Assembly (NCBI GenBank): GCA_902591695.1
Contig: CACJBQ010000001.1
Span: 1 to 64,000 of the forward strand
Source: an uncultured Pelagibacteraceae bacterium
GTDB taxonomy: Bacteria; Pseudomonadota; Alphaproteobacteria; Pelagibacterales; Pelagibacteraceae
Direction of reading: 5' to 3'
Length of the DNA: 64,000 nt
Part shown: positions 49,492-58,219 of the stretch, piece after piece
Numbering within the stretch: the first letter of the stretch is position 1
Layout: every line of letters begins with the position of its first letter
Notes under the pieces: generated by a model
Told to the model about the DNA's origin: nothing
Databases searched by the model: none
What the model saw: only the letters and a program-made list of their open reading frames with translations
Program-made: the position numbers and the translations under genes

Positions 49492-50987
49492 TTTTTCTTC
49501 TTAAAAGTTTTGTAAATATGCCAAACTACAATTAAAATTGTAGTTGCTAGGATGCATGCAGTTAATGTTCTGTCCCACAAAAATTCCCACGAACCATTAC
49601 TTAATAATAATGATCGTCTCAAGTTTTCTTCCATCAATCCACCTAAAACAAAAGCTAATATTAAAGGTGGCATTGGAAAATCATATAATCTTAAAAAAGT
49701 TGCAACTATAGCAATTCCAATCATCAAATAAATATCAAAGTTATTAAATGACATTACATAAATACCAGTGACAGAGAAAAATAAAATTAAAGGAATTAAA
49801 TAATTTTTAGGAACTGCGAGAATTCTAGCAATATAGGGAATAAGTGGTAAGTTTAATATAAGCAAAATTACCATTCCAATGTACATAGACATAATTATTG
49901 ACCAAAAAATTTCGGGGTTAGTCATATAAAGTCTAGGACCAGGCTGGACTCCAAAACCTAACAAAGCTCCTAGCATTACAGCTGTAGTTCCGCTTCCAGG
50001 AATTCCTAAAGTAAGCATTGGAACAAAAGAACCTGAGCAAGCAGCATTATTTGCAGTTTCTGGTGCAGATAAACCATTTACACTCCCTTTGCCAAATTTT
50101 TCTTTCTCTTCATCACTGACTACATTTCTTTCCATTCCATAAGCTAAAAAAGATGCAATTGTTGCACCTGCTCCTGGTAATACACCAATTAAAAAACCAA
50201 TAATTGATGATCTTGGAATTGTTTTATACATTTTTGTACGTTCTTCTTTATTAATTCTAATTGAACCTAGTTCTGTTAAAGAAACTTGTTTAGCAGCACT
50301 GGTTGGATCATTTCTTTTTAAAATAATTGTTAAAGCTTCACTCATTGCAAATGTTGCCATCACAACAAGTACAAAACTAATTCCATCAGTTAAGTTCATA
50401 TTATCAAATGTAAATCTTGTGATATCAGACAAACTATCTTGACCAACTGAAGCTAACATCAAGCCTAGGACCACCATCATCATTGCTTTTAAAAATTGAC
50501 CTTTAGATGAAAAAGCAGCAATTGCGGTTAAACCTAAAATCATTAAAGCAAAATAATCTGGTGATCTAAAAGATAAGCTTACTTTTGATAAACTTGGTGC
50601 CATAAATAATAAATAAATTGCTGATAATGTTCCACCAGCAAAAGAACTCCATGCAGCAATCGCTAAAGCCTTACCTGCTTTACCTTGTTGAGCCATTGGA
50701 TAACCATCAAATGAAGTTGCGACAGTTCCTGGAACTCCTGGTGCATTTAATAATATAGAAGAAGTAGATCCGCCAAATACTGCTCCATAATAAACCCCGG
50801 CCATCAAAATCAATCCTGTTGCAGGATCAAAGCCATAAGTAATTGGTATCATTAGAGCAATTGCAGTCATTGGACCAAGTCCTGGAAGCATTCCAATGAT
50901 TGTTCCGAAAAAACATCCAACCATTACCATTAATATATTTTGAAGCGTAAGTGCTGTAGTTAATCCAATTAATATCCCTTCAATCAT
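49488..50987 (-). CDS. tctA: Tripartite tricarboxylate transporter, large membrane subunit TctA family
   Basis: GCFFGTIIGMLPGLGPMTAIALMIPITYGFDPATGLILMAGVYYGAVFGGSTSSILLNAPG. Confidence 0.95.
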   Translation of the reverse strand: MIEGILIGLTTALTLQNILMVMVGCFFGTIIGMLPGLGPMTAIALMIPITYGFDPATGLILMAGVYYGAVFGGSTSSILLNAPGVPGTVATSFDGYPMAQQGKAGKALAIAAWSSFAGGTLSAIYLLFMAPSLSKVSLSFRSPDYFALMILGLTAIAAFSSKGQFLKAMMMVVLGLMLASVGQDSLSDITRFTFDNMNLTDGISFVLVVMATFAMSEALTIILKRNDPTSAAKQVSLTELGSIRINKEERTKMYKTIPRSSIIGFLIGVLPGAGATIASFLAYGMERNVVSDEEKEKFGKGSVNGLSAPETANNAACSGSFVPMLTLGIPGSGTTAVMLGALLGFGVQPGPRLYMTNPEIFWSIIMSMYIGMVILLILNLPLIPYIARILAVPKNYLIPLILFFSVTGIYVMSFNNFDIYLMIGIAIVATFLRLYDFPMPPLILAFVLGGLMEENLRRSLLLSNGSWEFLWDRTLTACILATTILIVVWHIYKTFKKKN

Positions 50988-51454
50988 CCCATGACCCCAA
51001 TTGATTTTAAGAATGGATCTCTTAAATAAATATCAAGAATACCATGAAGCAAATACATAAAGGCAGCAACAAATGGAAAAGATAATAAAAACATTAATAT
51101 CCACCTTCGTTCTCCTAAAAAATAATATGAAGCAAATAAAAATAAAGAAGTGGTCAAGAAATAACCTACTTTTAAAATTGTAGCTCCATAAATAATAGCA
51201 ATCAGTATAAGAATACCTGTTTTTTTATACTCTAAGTTTTGATGATCAACTTTAATAGTATTTGGGTCTGGTAAAATAAGTTTTAATCCAGAAAAAAATA
51301 ATCCTGCATAACCTAAATAAATTGGAAATGTTCGTGCATTAAATGGTGCATTTTCATCAAATGCAAATACTTGAATTTGGTAAGCAGTATATAAATAAAA
51401 TGCTGAAAAAATAAAAAAGAGCAGTGATATAATTTTTGTAGTATTTATATTCAC
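50984..51454 (-). CDS. tctB: Tripartite tricarboxylate transporter, small membrane subunit TctB family (GTG start)
   Basis: Four TM, NARTFPIYLGYAGLFFSG; position between tctA and tctC. Confidence 0.88.
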   Translation of the reverse strand: MNINTTKIISLLFFIFSAFYLYTAYQIQVFAFDENAPFNARTFPIYLGYAGLFFSGLKLILPDPNTIKVDHQNLEYKKTGILILIAIIYGATILKVGYFLTTSLFLFASYYFLGERRWILMFLLSFPFVAAFMYLLHGILDIYLRDPFLKSIGVMG

Positions 51455-51460
51455 TGCTCT
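51418..51460 (-). promoter_or_regulatory. Terminator-like hairpin overlapping the tctB start codon
   Basis: Minus strand AGAGCAGTGA..TCACTGCTCT (10 bp, extendable) followed by TTTTTATTTTTT; GTG start of tctB lies in the 5' arm. Confidence 0.65.
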
Positions 51461-51481
51461 AATTTCAAATAATCCTAAGGA

Positions 51482-52462
51482 TTATATAACTCCTAGTTTT
51501 TTCATAAGAGCTGTCATTTCTTGTGTTTGTTTTTCTAAGAAAGAAACAAACTTTCCTTCTGGATTATAAATATTAACCCAAGCATTTCTTGCTCTGACAG
51601 TTTCCCATTCAGGAGTTTTTTGAACATCGCCAAGCATTTTTGCAATAGCAGATCTATCAGCATTGCTCATACCTGGAGGGCCAAAGAAACCTCTCCAGTT
51701 AACGAATTGTACATCATATCCTTGTTCTTTAAGAGTTGGTGCATCTGGTGCATCAGAAACTCTTGAAGGCGCAGTGATACCAATAATTCTTACTTGGTCT
51801 CTTGCACCCATCAATTCACCTAAACCAGTTGATATGATTTGAGTTTCTCCAGATAAAAGTCCAGCTAAAGCTTTTCCACCAGCATCATAAGGAATGTATT
51901 GAACTGCATTTGGATCTGCACCTGCAGCTTGGAAAGCTAAAGCACCAATTAAATGGTCCATACTTCCTCTCACTGATCCACCAGCCATTTTAACTGAATT
52001 TGGATCTTTTTTGTAAGCATTAACTACATCTTTAAAATTTTTAAAAGATGAACTTTTTGCAACTGCGATAGCACCGTAGTCACCAATTACACCAGCTATT
52101 GGCACAACATCTTTATAAGATAAAGTTCCACTTCCTTTTACATAACCTTTGTGTCTAGTAATTGATCTTAATACTAATGGTGTTGATTGAACTAAAACTG
52201 TATTAGCAGGTTTAGTATTGATCATGTAAGCTAAAGCTTTACCACCACCACCACCTGACATATTTTCAAATGATGCACTACTTAACATTCCAGCTTTTGT
52301 TAAAGCTTCTCCAGTACCTCTAGCGGTTCCATCCCAACCACCACCAGCACCACCACCAATTACAAAGTGCAATTTGTCAATTGCAACTGAGCTTGTAGTT
52401 GTTGCTGATAATAATAGGATTGCTGAGAATAATACTGAAACTATTTTTTTTAAGTTTTTCAT
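51482..52462 (-). CDS. tctC: Tripartite tricarboxylate transporter substrate-binding protein TctC family
   Basis: Signal peptide; FVIGGGAGGGWDGTARGTGEAL; WRGFFGPPGMS. Confidence 0.92.
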   Translation of the reverse strand: MKNLKKIVSVLFSAILLLSATTTSSVAIDKLHFVIGGGAGGGWDGTARGTGEALTKAGMLSSASFENMSGGGGGKALAYMINTKPANTVLVQSTPLVLRSITRHKGYVKGSGTLSYKDVVPIAGVIGDYGAIAVAKSSSFKNFKDVVNAYKKDPNSVKMAGGSVRGSMDHLIGALAFQAAGADPNAVQYIPYDAGGKALAGLLSGETQIISTGLGELMGARDQVRIIGITAPSRVSDAPDAPTLKEQGYDVQFVNWRGFFGPPGMSNADRSAIAKMLGDVQKTPEWETVRARNAWVNIYNPEGKFVSFLEKQTQEMTALMKKLGVI

Positions 52463-52684
52463 TATTTATCCCTCTCTAATTTAAAAACGTTAGTTAATTA
52501 TAGTCTTAATGTTTATTCAACCTGTAATTAAGTAACACAACTTTTAATTGAAACTACTTTAGCAAAAAAAATATCAATCTAATATGATATTTTATTTTTT
52601 TTACAGATTAAAGTTTCACTTAATTCACTAGTTTTAATTTCTTTTTTCTTATCTTTTAAAAAGTTGATGATAGAAGCTTAATAA

Positions 52685-53761
52685 ATGATTAAACATCAAA
52701 TCAAATCTTATCTTGAAAATACTAAACAAGTATTTTCAATTAAATTTATTTCTGTTCTGATAATTTCTTTTCCTAGCGCAATTATTGCGGACTATTTTAA
52801 TATTCCTCTTGCTTGGTTTTTGGGTCCAATGATTATCACATCAATTGCTGCTTTATCAGGTCTTAAAATTACTATGCCAAAAATTGTATTAAGTTTTATC
52901 TTGATAATTTTGGGTTTGCATATTGGAAATTACATTGATCAAAATCTATTTAATCAAATGCTTGATTGGATTTGGACTTCATTAATTATGTTAATCTACA
53001 TAATAATTTGTATTTTAGTTGTAGCTAAATATCTCCAAAAATTTGCAAGTTATGGAGAAAAAGCCTCAATATTTTCAGCAGCACCTGGTGCGCTGGGTCC
53101 TTTAATGATTTTAGCAGAAAATGAAAGAACAGATTTATCTCAAGTTGCAACTTCTCACTTAATTAGATTAATAATCATAATAACTGTCATTCCATTTATT
53201 ATAGTTAATAATACTGACAACAGTGTTTTGTTAAATGATGACTTCAATTATTTAGATCAAAATCATTTCAATTTAATTTTACTTATTTTTGCTGCTTTGT
53301 TTTTTATATTTGTTTTTGATAAAATTAGAATACCTGCAGCTTTACTATCTGGAACATTATTTGCGAGTGGTTTGTTACAAATTACAGATATAGCCTCATA
53401 TAAATTACCAGATGAAACGGTAAATTTTTGTTTGCTAATTCTTGGTTCTTCGGTTGGTTGTAGATTTGCTGAAAAAACTGTTAAAGAGATAGCTAATAAT
53501 TCTCTGCATAGTATTGTGGCTACTACTATTTTGGTAGTATTAGGTTTGGTTGCAGCCTATGTTGCAACATTCTTTGTTGAGACAAATATTTTAACTCTAA
53601 TATTATCTTATAGTCCTGGTGGAATTTATGAGGTGGCAGTTATAGCAATTGCTTTTGATCTAGACCCAGATTTTGTTGCTTTTCACCATATAATAAGATT
53701 ACTTTTTATACTTTTCACAGTTCCTGTATTTTTAAGAGTATTAGAAAAAATTAAGAAATAA
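52685..53761 (+). CDS. AbrB family putative transporter/regulator membrane protein
   Basis: PLAWFLGPMIITSIAALSGL; SAAPGALGPLMILAE; SYSPGGIYEVAVIAIAFDLDPDFVAFHHIIRLL. Confidence 0.82.
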   Translation: MIKHQIKSYLENTKQVFSIKFISVLIISFPSAIIADYFNIPLAWFLGPMIITSIAALSGLKITMPKIVLSFILIILGLHIGNYIDQNLFNQMLDWIWTSLIMLIYIIICILVVAKYLQKFASYGEKASIFSAAPGALGPLMILAENERTDLSQVATSHLIRLIIIITVIPFIIVNNTDNSVLLNDDFNYLDQNHFNLILLIFAALFFIFVFDKIRIPAALLSGTLFASGLLQITDIASYKLPDETVNFCLLILGSSVGCRFAEKTVKEIANNSLHSIVATTILVVLGLVAAYVATFFVETNILTLILSYSPGGIYEVAVIAIAFDLDPDFVAFHHIIRLLFILFTVPVFLRVLEKIKK

Positions 53762-54692
53762 TTTCAGAAAGTCTTTCAAAAACTTTTTCTGCTGAGAGTT
53801 TAGATAATTCAGGAGCTTGTATTGCTTTAAAATTTTCCCTTTCGATACTTACTTTAAAAGGAGTTGTATGAGATCCAAATAAAGCGATTCCTTTTGAACC
53901 TAAATGTGCTGTCATATGCGCTGGTCCAGTATCATTTGCAACAACAAATGAACTATCTTTAATCAATGTTGCTAACTGTGAAATATCTAAAGCTTTGCCA
54001 TTATCCAAAACACAAAGTGCATTAATATTTGATGCTTCTTTAATTTCATTTGGTCCAGGTGCAATTACTACTTTAAATTTGTTATCTGATTTTTCGTTAA
54101 TCATTGCAATTAACTCATTATAATAAGGCCATTTCTTTGAAGTTAAATGAGGAGAGCAAAAAGGAAAAATAAGAATATATTTATCTAATTTATGGTGATT
54201 TTTTATTTGAGATATGTCTGTTGTGCTCCATGAAAAATCAGGTTTCAAAGTATGATTTGTATTTATGCCTGAACTTTTTAATTGATAATCAAATCTAGAC
54301 AAAACAGAGTCTTTATCAAAATCTTGTTTTGTAGTTCCTTCAGGTAATGTTGTATCAGTAGATGACCAAGTATCTTTCGTTGCTTTTGGAAATAAAATTT
54401 TTTTATAAAAAGCTGTTCTACTTGAGTTCTGGAGATCATAAACTTTAGAGAAATTATATTTTTTTATATTTTTCATTAATGAATATAAATAAATCAGGTT
54501 TAGTCTTGATAATCGCTTATCCAAAATAACATCAGAAATATGTGGATTTTTTTTAAATAAATCAAAGTATGGTTTAGTTGTGAGCAAATAAATTTCATCT
54601 CCTTCATGATTCTCAGAAATATCTTGAATTGCACCACAAGCTTGAGCTATATCACCCAAAGATCCATGTTTAATGATTAAAATATTAGACAT
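53751..54692 (-). CDS. Glycosyltransferase family 9 (heptosyltransferase-like)
   Basis: ILIIKHGSLGDIAQACGAIQDI; VVANDTGPAHMTAHLGSKGIALFGSHTTPF. Confidence 0.88.
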   Translation of the reverse strand: MSNILIIKHGSLGDIAQACGAIQDISENHEGDEIYLLTTKPYFDLFKKNPHISDVILDKRLSRLNLIYLYSLMKNIKKYNFSKVYDLQNSSRTAFYKKILFPKATKDTWSSTDTTLPEGTTKQDFDKDSVLSRFDYQLKSSGINTNHTLKPDFSWSTTDISQIKNHHKLDKYILIFPFCSPHLTSKKWPYYNELIAMINEKSDNKFKVVIAPGPNEIKEASNINALCVLDNGKALDISQLATLIKDSSFVVANDTGPAHMTAHLGSKGIALFGSHTTPFKVSIERENFKAIQAPELSKLSAEKVFERLSEIIS

Positions 54693-54724
54693 ATTTTTAA
54701 CAATTTAACATAGTATAAAATTTA

Positions 54725-55114
54725 ATGAATAAAATTATAGTAGAAGTATCGGTAGGTGAGCTTTTAGACAAGATTTCAATCTTAGAAATTAAAAAAGAAA
54801 AAATTAAAGACCCTGAAAAACTAAAATTCATATCGAATGAACATTCGATTCTTAAAAATCAATTAGAAAAAAATGTTAAATCTGACGATAAACTAAATAA
54901 ATTATTTCAAGATTTAAAAGAAATTAATGCCAAGTTGTGGGTAATAGAAGACGATAAAAGAGATTGTGAAAAAAATAAGGACTTTGGTGATAAATTTATA
55001 AAATTATCTAGAGATGTTCATTTTTTAAATGATGATCGAGCAAAAATTAAATTGGAAATGAATAATCACACTGGTTCAAGCATTAAAGAAATTAAAGAAT
55101 ATACTAGCTACTAA
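54725..55114 (+). CDS. DUF6165-like small protein
   Basis: EVSVGELLDKISILEIKKEKI...KLWVIEDDKRDCEKNKDFGDKFI; family name from memory. Confidence 0.6.
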   Translation: MNKIIVEVSVGELLDKISILEIKKEKIKDPEKLKFISNEHSILKNQLEKNVKSDDKLNKLFQDLKEINAKLWVIEDDKRDCEKNKDFGDKFIKLSRDVHFLNDDRAKIKLEMNNHTGSSIKEIKEYTSY

Positions 55115-55892
55115 AAACTTTAGGAAACCAATCATCTCTCATCAAATCTCCTGTTTTTAAATTAATTCCATCAAATGGAGGTGAAGTTGGCCCTCCTCTA
55201 TTAATATATTTTACATCATCTCCTATAAATCTCATCGAAAATGCTCTTCGTGATTTAGAAGAATTGTTTCCTGTTGAACCATGTACAGTTTTAAAGTTAA
55301 ACAAAACAGCATCACCCAAACTTAATTCTGGAATTAAAATATTTTCCTCAAATTCTTCTTCTGAAGGTAAATCCATAAATGAACTTTCATCTTTATACCA
55401 AGATTGGTTATTGGACCATTTTGTCGGTCTAATTAGCTTTGACCATTTGTGAGATCCTAAAATTAATTTCAGATTATTTTTTTGATCAACCTCATCTAAT
55501 GGAATCCAAAAACTTCCGGTATCATTACCATCAACGCAGTAATATGGCATATCTTGATGCCATGGTGTTTCTTTACTGGTACCTGGATCCTTTATAAAAA
55601 TATGATCATGAAAAATTTGGGTAGATTTAGAATTAGTTGCTTCTGCAACTATTTGAGCTCCAGGTGAATTATATAAACAATCCTTAAATTCTTCTATTCT
55701 TTCCCAATTACAATAATCTTCAAAAAATCTTCCATTTTCATCAGTTACATTTTCTCTCCCGTGCTTACTTGGATTATCTAAAACTTTTTGAAATCCTTTT
55801 CTAAGAGGCTCAATCCAATCTTTAAATACATCCTTAATTATTATTACACCATCATTTTGATAATCATTAATTTGTTTCTCTGATAAAAACAT
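55104..55892 (-). CDS. Phytanoyl-CoA dioxygenase (PhyH) family Fe(II)/2-oxoglutarate oxygenase
   Basis: TPWHQDMPYY (HxD-type) with distal FKTVHGSTGNNSSKSRRAFSMRF (His and Arg). Confidence 0.88.
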   Translation of the reverse strand: MFLSEKQINDYQNDGVIIIKDVFKDWIEPLRKGFQKVLDNPSKHGRENVTDENGRFFEDYCNWERIEEFKDCLYNSPGAQIVAEATNSKSTQIFHDHIFIKDPGTSKETPWHQDMPYYCVDGNDTGSFWIPLDEVDQKNNLKLILGSHKWSKLIRPTKWSNNQSWYKDESSFMDLPSEEEFEENILIPELSLGDAVLFNFKTVHGSTGNNSSKSRRAFSMRFIGDDVKYINRGGPTSPPFDGINLKTGDLMRDDWFPKVFSS

Positions 55893-55894
55893 AT

Positions 55895-56572
55895 TTATTG
55901 TTGAAAGCTGTACTTTTTCTCTAAATATTTAATCACATTATGAATGATAAAAGTCATGAACAAATAAATTCCACCAGCAACAATAAACACTTCGATTGGT
56001 TTAAAAGTTGTTGAAATTATATATTTAGCAACACCTGTTAAATCCATCAAGGTTACTGTGCTTGCTAAAGAAGTTCCTTTCATCATCAATATTATTTCAT
56101 TTCCGTAAGCAGGGAGTGATTGTCGAATAGCAATTGGAATTTGAATTTTATAAAAGATTATTTTGTTTGAAATACCTAAGCTCTTTCCAGCTTCAATAAT
56201 ACCTGGTTTTATTGTTTGAAATGCTGATCTTAAAATTTCTGAGGTATATGCGCCAGTATTTAAAGTAAATGCTATTATTGCGCACCAATAAGGTTCTTTT
56301 AAAATTACCCATAGAAATGTTGTTCTTAAATATTCGATTTGTCCTAATCCAAAATAAATTATGAAAATCTGGACCAATAATGGTGTGCCTCTAAATATGT
56401 ATGAATAGCCATAAGCAAATTTACTAATAAATATATTTTTATTTAATCTTAAAATTGCAAAGAAAAGACCTAGGAATAATCCAAAAAATAATGATGCAGA
56501 TAATAATTTTAAAGTAACTATTGTTGCTCCAAGAAGTTTAGGGAAACTAGTTATCATTAAATCTAAATCCAT
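55895..56572 (-). CDS. Polar amino-acid ABC transporter permease (HisM-like)
   Basis: YIFRGTPLLVQIFIIYFGLGQ; NTGAYTSEILRSAFQTIKPGIIEAGKSLGIS. Confidence 0.9.
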   Translation of the reverse strand: MDLDLMITSFPKLLGATIVTLKLLSASLFFGLFLGLFFAILRLNKNIFISKFAYGYSYIFRGTPLLVQIFIIYFGLGQIEYLRTTFLWVILKEPYWCAIIAFTLNTGAYTSEILRSAFQTIKPGIIEAGKSLGISNKIIFYKIQIPIAIRQSLPAYGNEIILMMKGTSLASTVTLMDLTGVAKYIISTTFKPIEVFIVAGGIYLFMTFIIHNVIKYLEKKYSFQQ

Positions 56573-57264
56573 TAGTACCCCCTGCTATACTTAACTTCTA
56601 ATTTGTTAATTAATTTCATACTTACGTAAGTAAGCAAAAGATATAAAACTGCTGCAAATGAATAGAAGAATAATGGATCTCTAGTAGATCCTGCAGCAAT
56701 ATAAGATTGTCTCATTATTTCAACTAAACCTGTAACTGAGATAAGAGAGGTATCTTTTAAAGTTATTTGCCAAACATTACTTAAATTTGGAATAGCTAAT
56801 CTTAACATCTGAGGTAATATTATTTTATAAAATTGCCCAAACTTATTAATTCCAAGTACCTTTGCAGCTTCAAATTGACCTTTGTCTATTGATTGTATTG
56901 CTCCCCGAAATACTTCTGTTGAATAAGCTCCAGAAATAATACCAATAGCCATTGAACCAGTAATAAAGGCGTTAATCTCTATATATTCGTAATAACCAAA
57001 AATTGAAGCTACATACATGATTGCTCCACTTCCACCAAAAAAGAAAAGATATATGACCAGTAGCTCAGGTACTCCACGGATTACTGTTGTATAAAAATTA
57101 CCAACTAAATTTAAAGTTTTATATTTTGAAAGTTTTAAAGGTGTAAAAATTAATGCAAAAAAGAAACCGACCAACATTGCTGTGATCGACACAGCAATTG
57201 TCATTAAGGTTGCGTAAAATAATTCATCACCCCAACCTGTTTTACCAAATGCGAGAAGTTCCAT
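56572..57264 (-). CDS. Polar amino-acid ABC transporter permease (HisQ-like)
   Basis: TVIRGVPELLVIYLFFFGG; GAYSTEVFRGAIQSIDKGQFEAAKVLGI. Confidence 0.9.
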   Translation of the reverse strand: MELLAFGKTGWGDELFYATLMTIAVSITAMLVGFFFALIFTPLKLSKYKTLNLVGNFYTTVIRGVPELLVIYLFFFGGSGAIMYVASIFGYYEYIEINAFITGSMAIGIISGAYSTEVFRGAIQSIDKGQFEAAKVLGINKFGQFYKIILPQMLRLAIPNLSNVWQITLKDTSLISVTGLVEIMRQSYIAAGSTRDPLFFYSFAAVLYLLLTYVSMKLINKLEVKYSRGY

Positions 57265-57270
57265 ATAGAT

Positions 57271-57295
57271 TGGCGACTATATATTATAGTCGCCA
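57271..57295 (-). promoter_or_regulatory. Intercistronic hairpin between solute-binding protein and permease genes
   Basis: Perfect 11-bp inverted repeat TGGCGACTATA-TAT-TATAGTCGCCA. Confidence 0.7.
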
Positions 57296-57308
57296 GATCT
57301 GAAATGAA

Positions 57309-58160
57309 TTACATAGAAGCGTCGAAACCAAAGTGCTTAATAGCAAGTTTGCTAATAATTCCTTGTTTTCTAGCTTTGTTAATTGCTTTATTAAAGTCTT
57401 TTAAGATTTTGGCATCTCTTTTTCCAATAGCACTATCGCTAGCTTGTCTAATACCAACGCCTACACCATTACCAAATGCACCACCTGAAAAAGTTGGTCC
57501 AACTAATACTACTGGTTTACCAGATTTGTCTGCATAATCAGTAAATGCTACTGCTGCTGCCAAAGCAACATCACATCTTCCAGATGTTAAATCTAGATTA
57601 ACTTCATCTTGAGTTTTATAAGTTCTTACATTCACACTTCCTACATCACCTGACTCTAAAAAGTTTTGGTGAATTGTACCAGTTTGAGTACAAACAGTTT
57701 TGCCAGCAAGTGCTCCAGTTAATGTTTTAAGGGCTTTCTTAACATCAGATCCACCTAATGATAAATTAATACCTTCTGGTGTATCCATTCCTTCTAAACT
57801 TGAACCTTTCATTACTGCAAGAGAAGCTACTTCGTCAGCATAACCTTGTGAAAAAGTAATTGTCTTTTGTCTTTCAGCAGTAATTGACATTCCAGCCATT
57901 ATTGCATCAAACTTTCTCATTACTAGAGCTGGTATCATACCGTCCCAATCTTGTTCAACGATCGTACACTCATACTTCATAATTGCACAAAGTTCTTGAG
58001 CAAGCTCTACCTCAAAACCAATAAGATTTCCTGAAGCATCCTTTGAATTCCATGGAGGGTAAGCGCCTTCAGTTCCAATTTTTATTTTTTCAGCAGAAAC
58101 ATTTCCAATGATAAATAAAGAAGCAAGAACTGTTAAAATAGTTTTTTTGAATATATTCAT
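57309..58160 (-). CDS. Amino-acid ABC transporter substrate-binding protein (HisJ/ArgT-like)
   Basis: Signal peptide; KIGTEGAYPPWNSKDASGNLIGFEVELAQELC; DWDGMIPALVMRKFDAIMAGMSITAER. Confidence 0.92.
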   Translation of the reverse strand: MNIFKKTILTVLASLFIIGNVSAEKIKIGTEGAYPPWNSKDASGNLIGFEVELAQELCAIMKYECTIVEQDWDGMIPALVMRKFDAIMAGMSITAERQKTITFSQGYADEVASLAVMKGSSLEGMDTPEGINLSLGGSDVKKALKTLTGALAGKTVCTQTGTIHQNFLESGDVGSVNVRTYKTQDEVNLDLTSGRCDVALAAAVAFTDYADKSGKPVVLVGPTFSGGAFGNGVGVGIRQASDSAIGKRDAKILKDFNKAINKARKQGIISKLAIKHFGFDASM

Positions 58161-58219
58161 TATTTTCTCCTTTAATTAAGAAGAATTATTTCACAGTTTT
58201 AAATAAGAAAAAAGAAAAA

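Noticed and set aside
52569-52604. AT-only inverted repeat AAATATCA..TGATATTT with T run upstream of tctC
   Set aside because: Only A/T-rich pairing in an AT-rich gap, with no plus-strand gene upstream to terminate; too weak to call.
57304-57537. Plus-strand 77-aa ORF
   Set aside because: Antisense to the amino-acid SBP gene.
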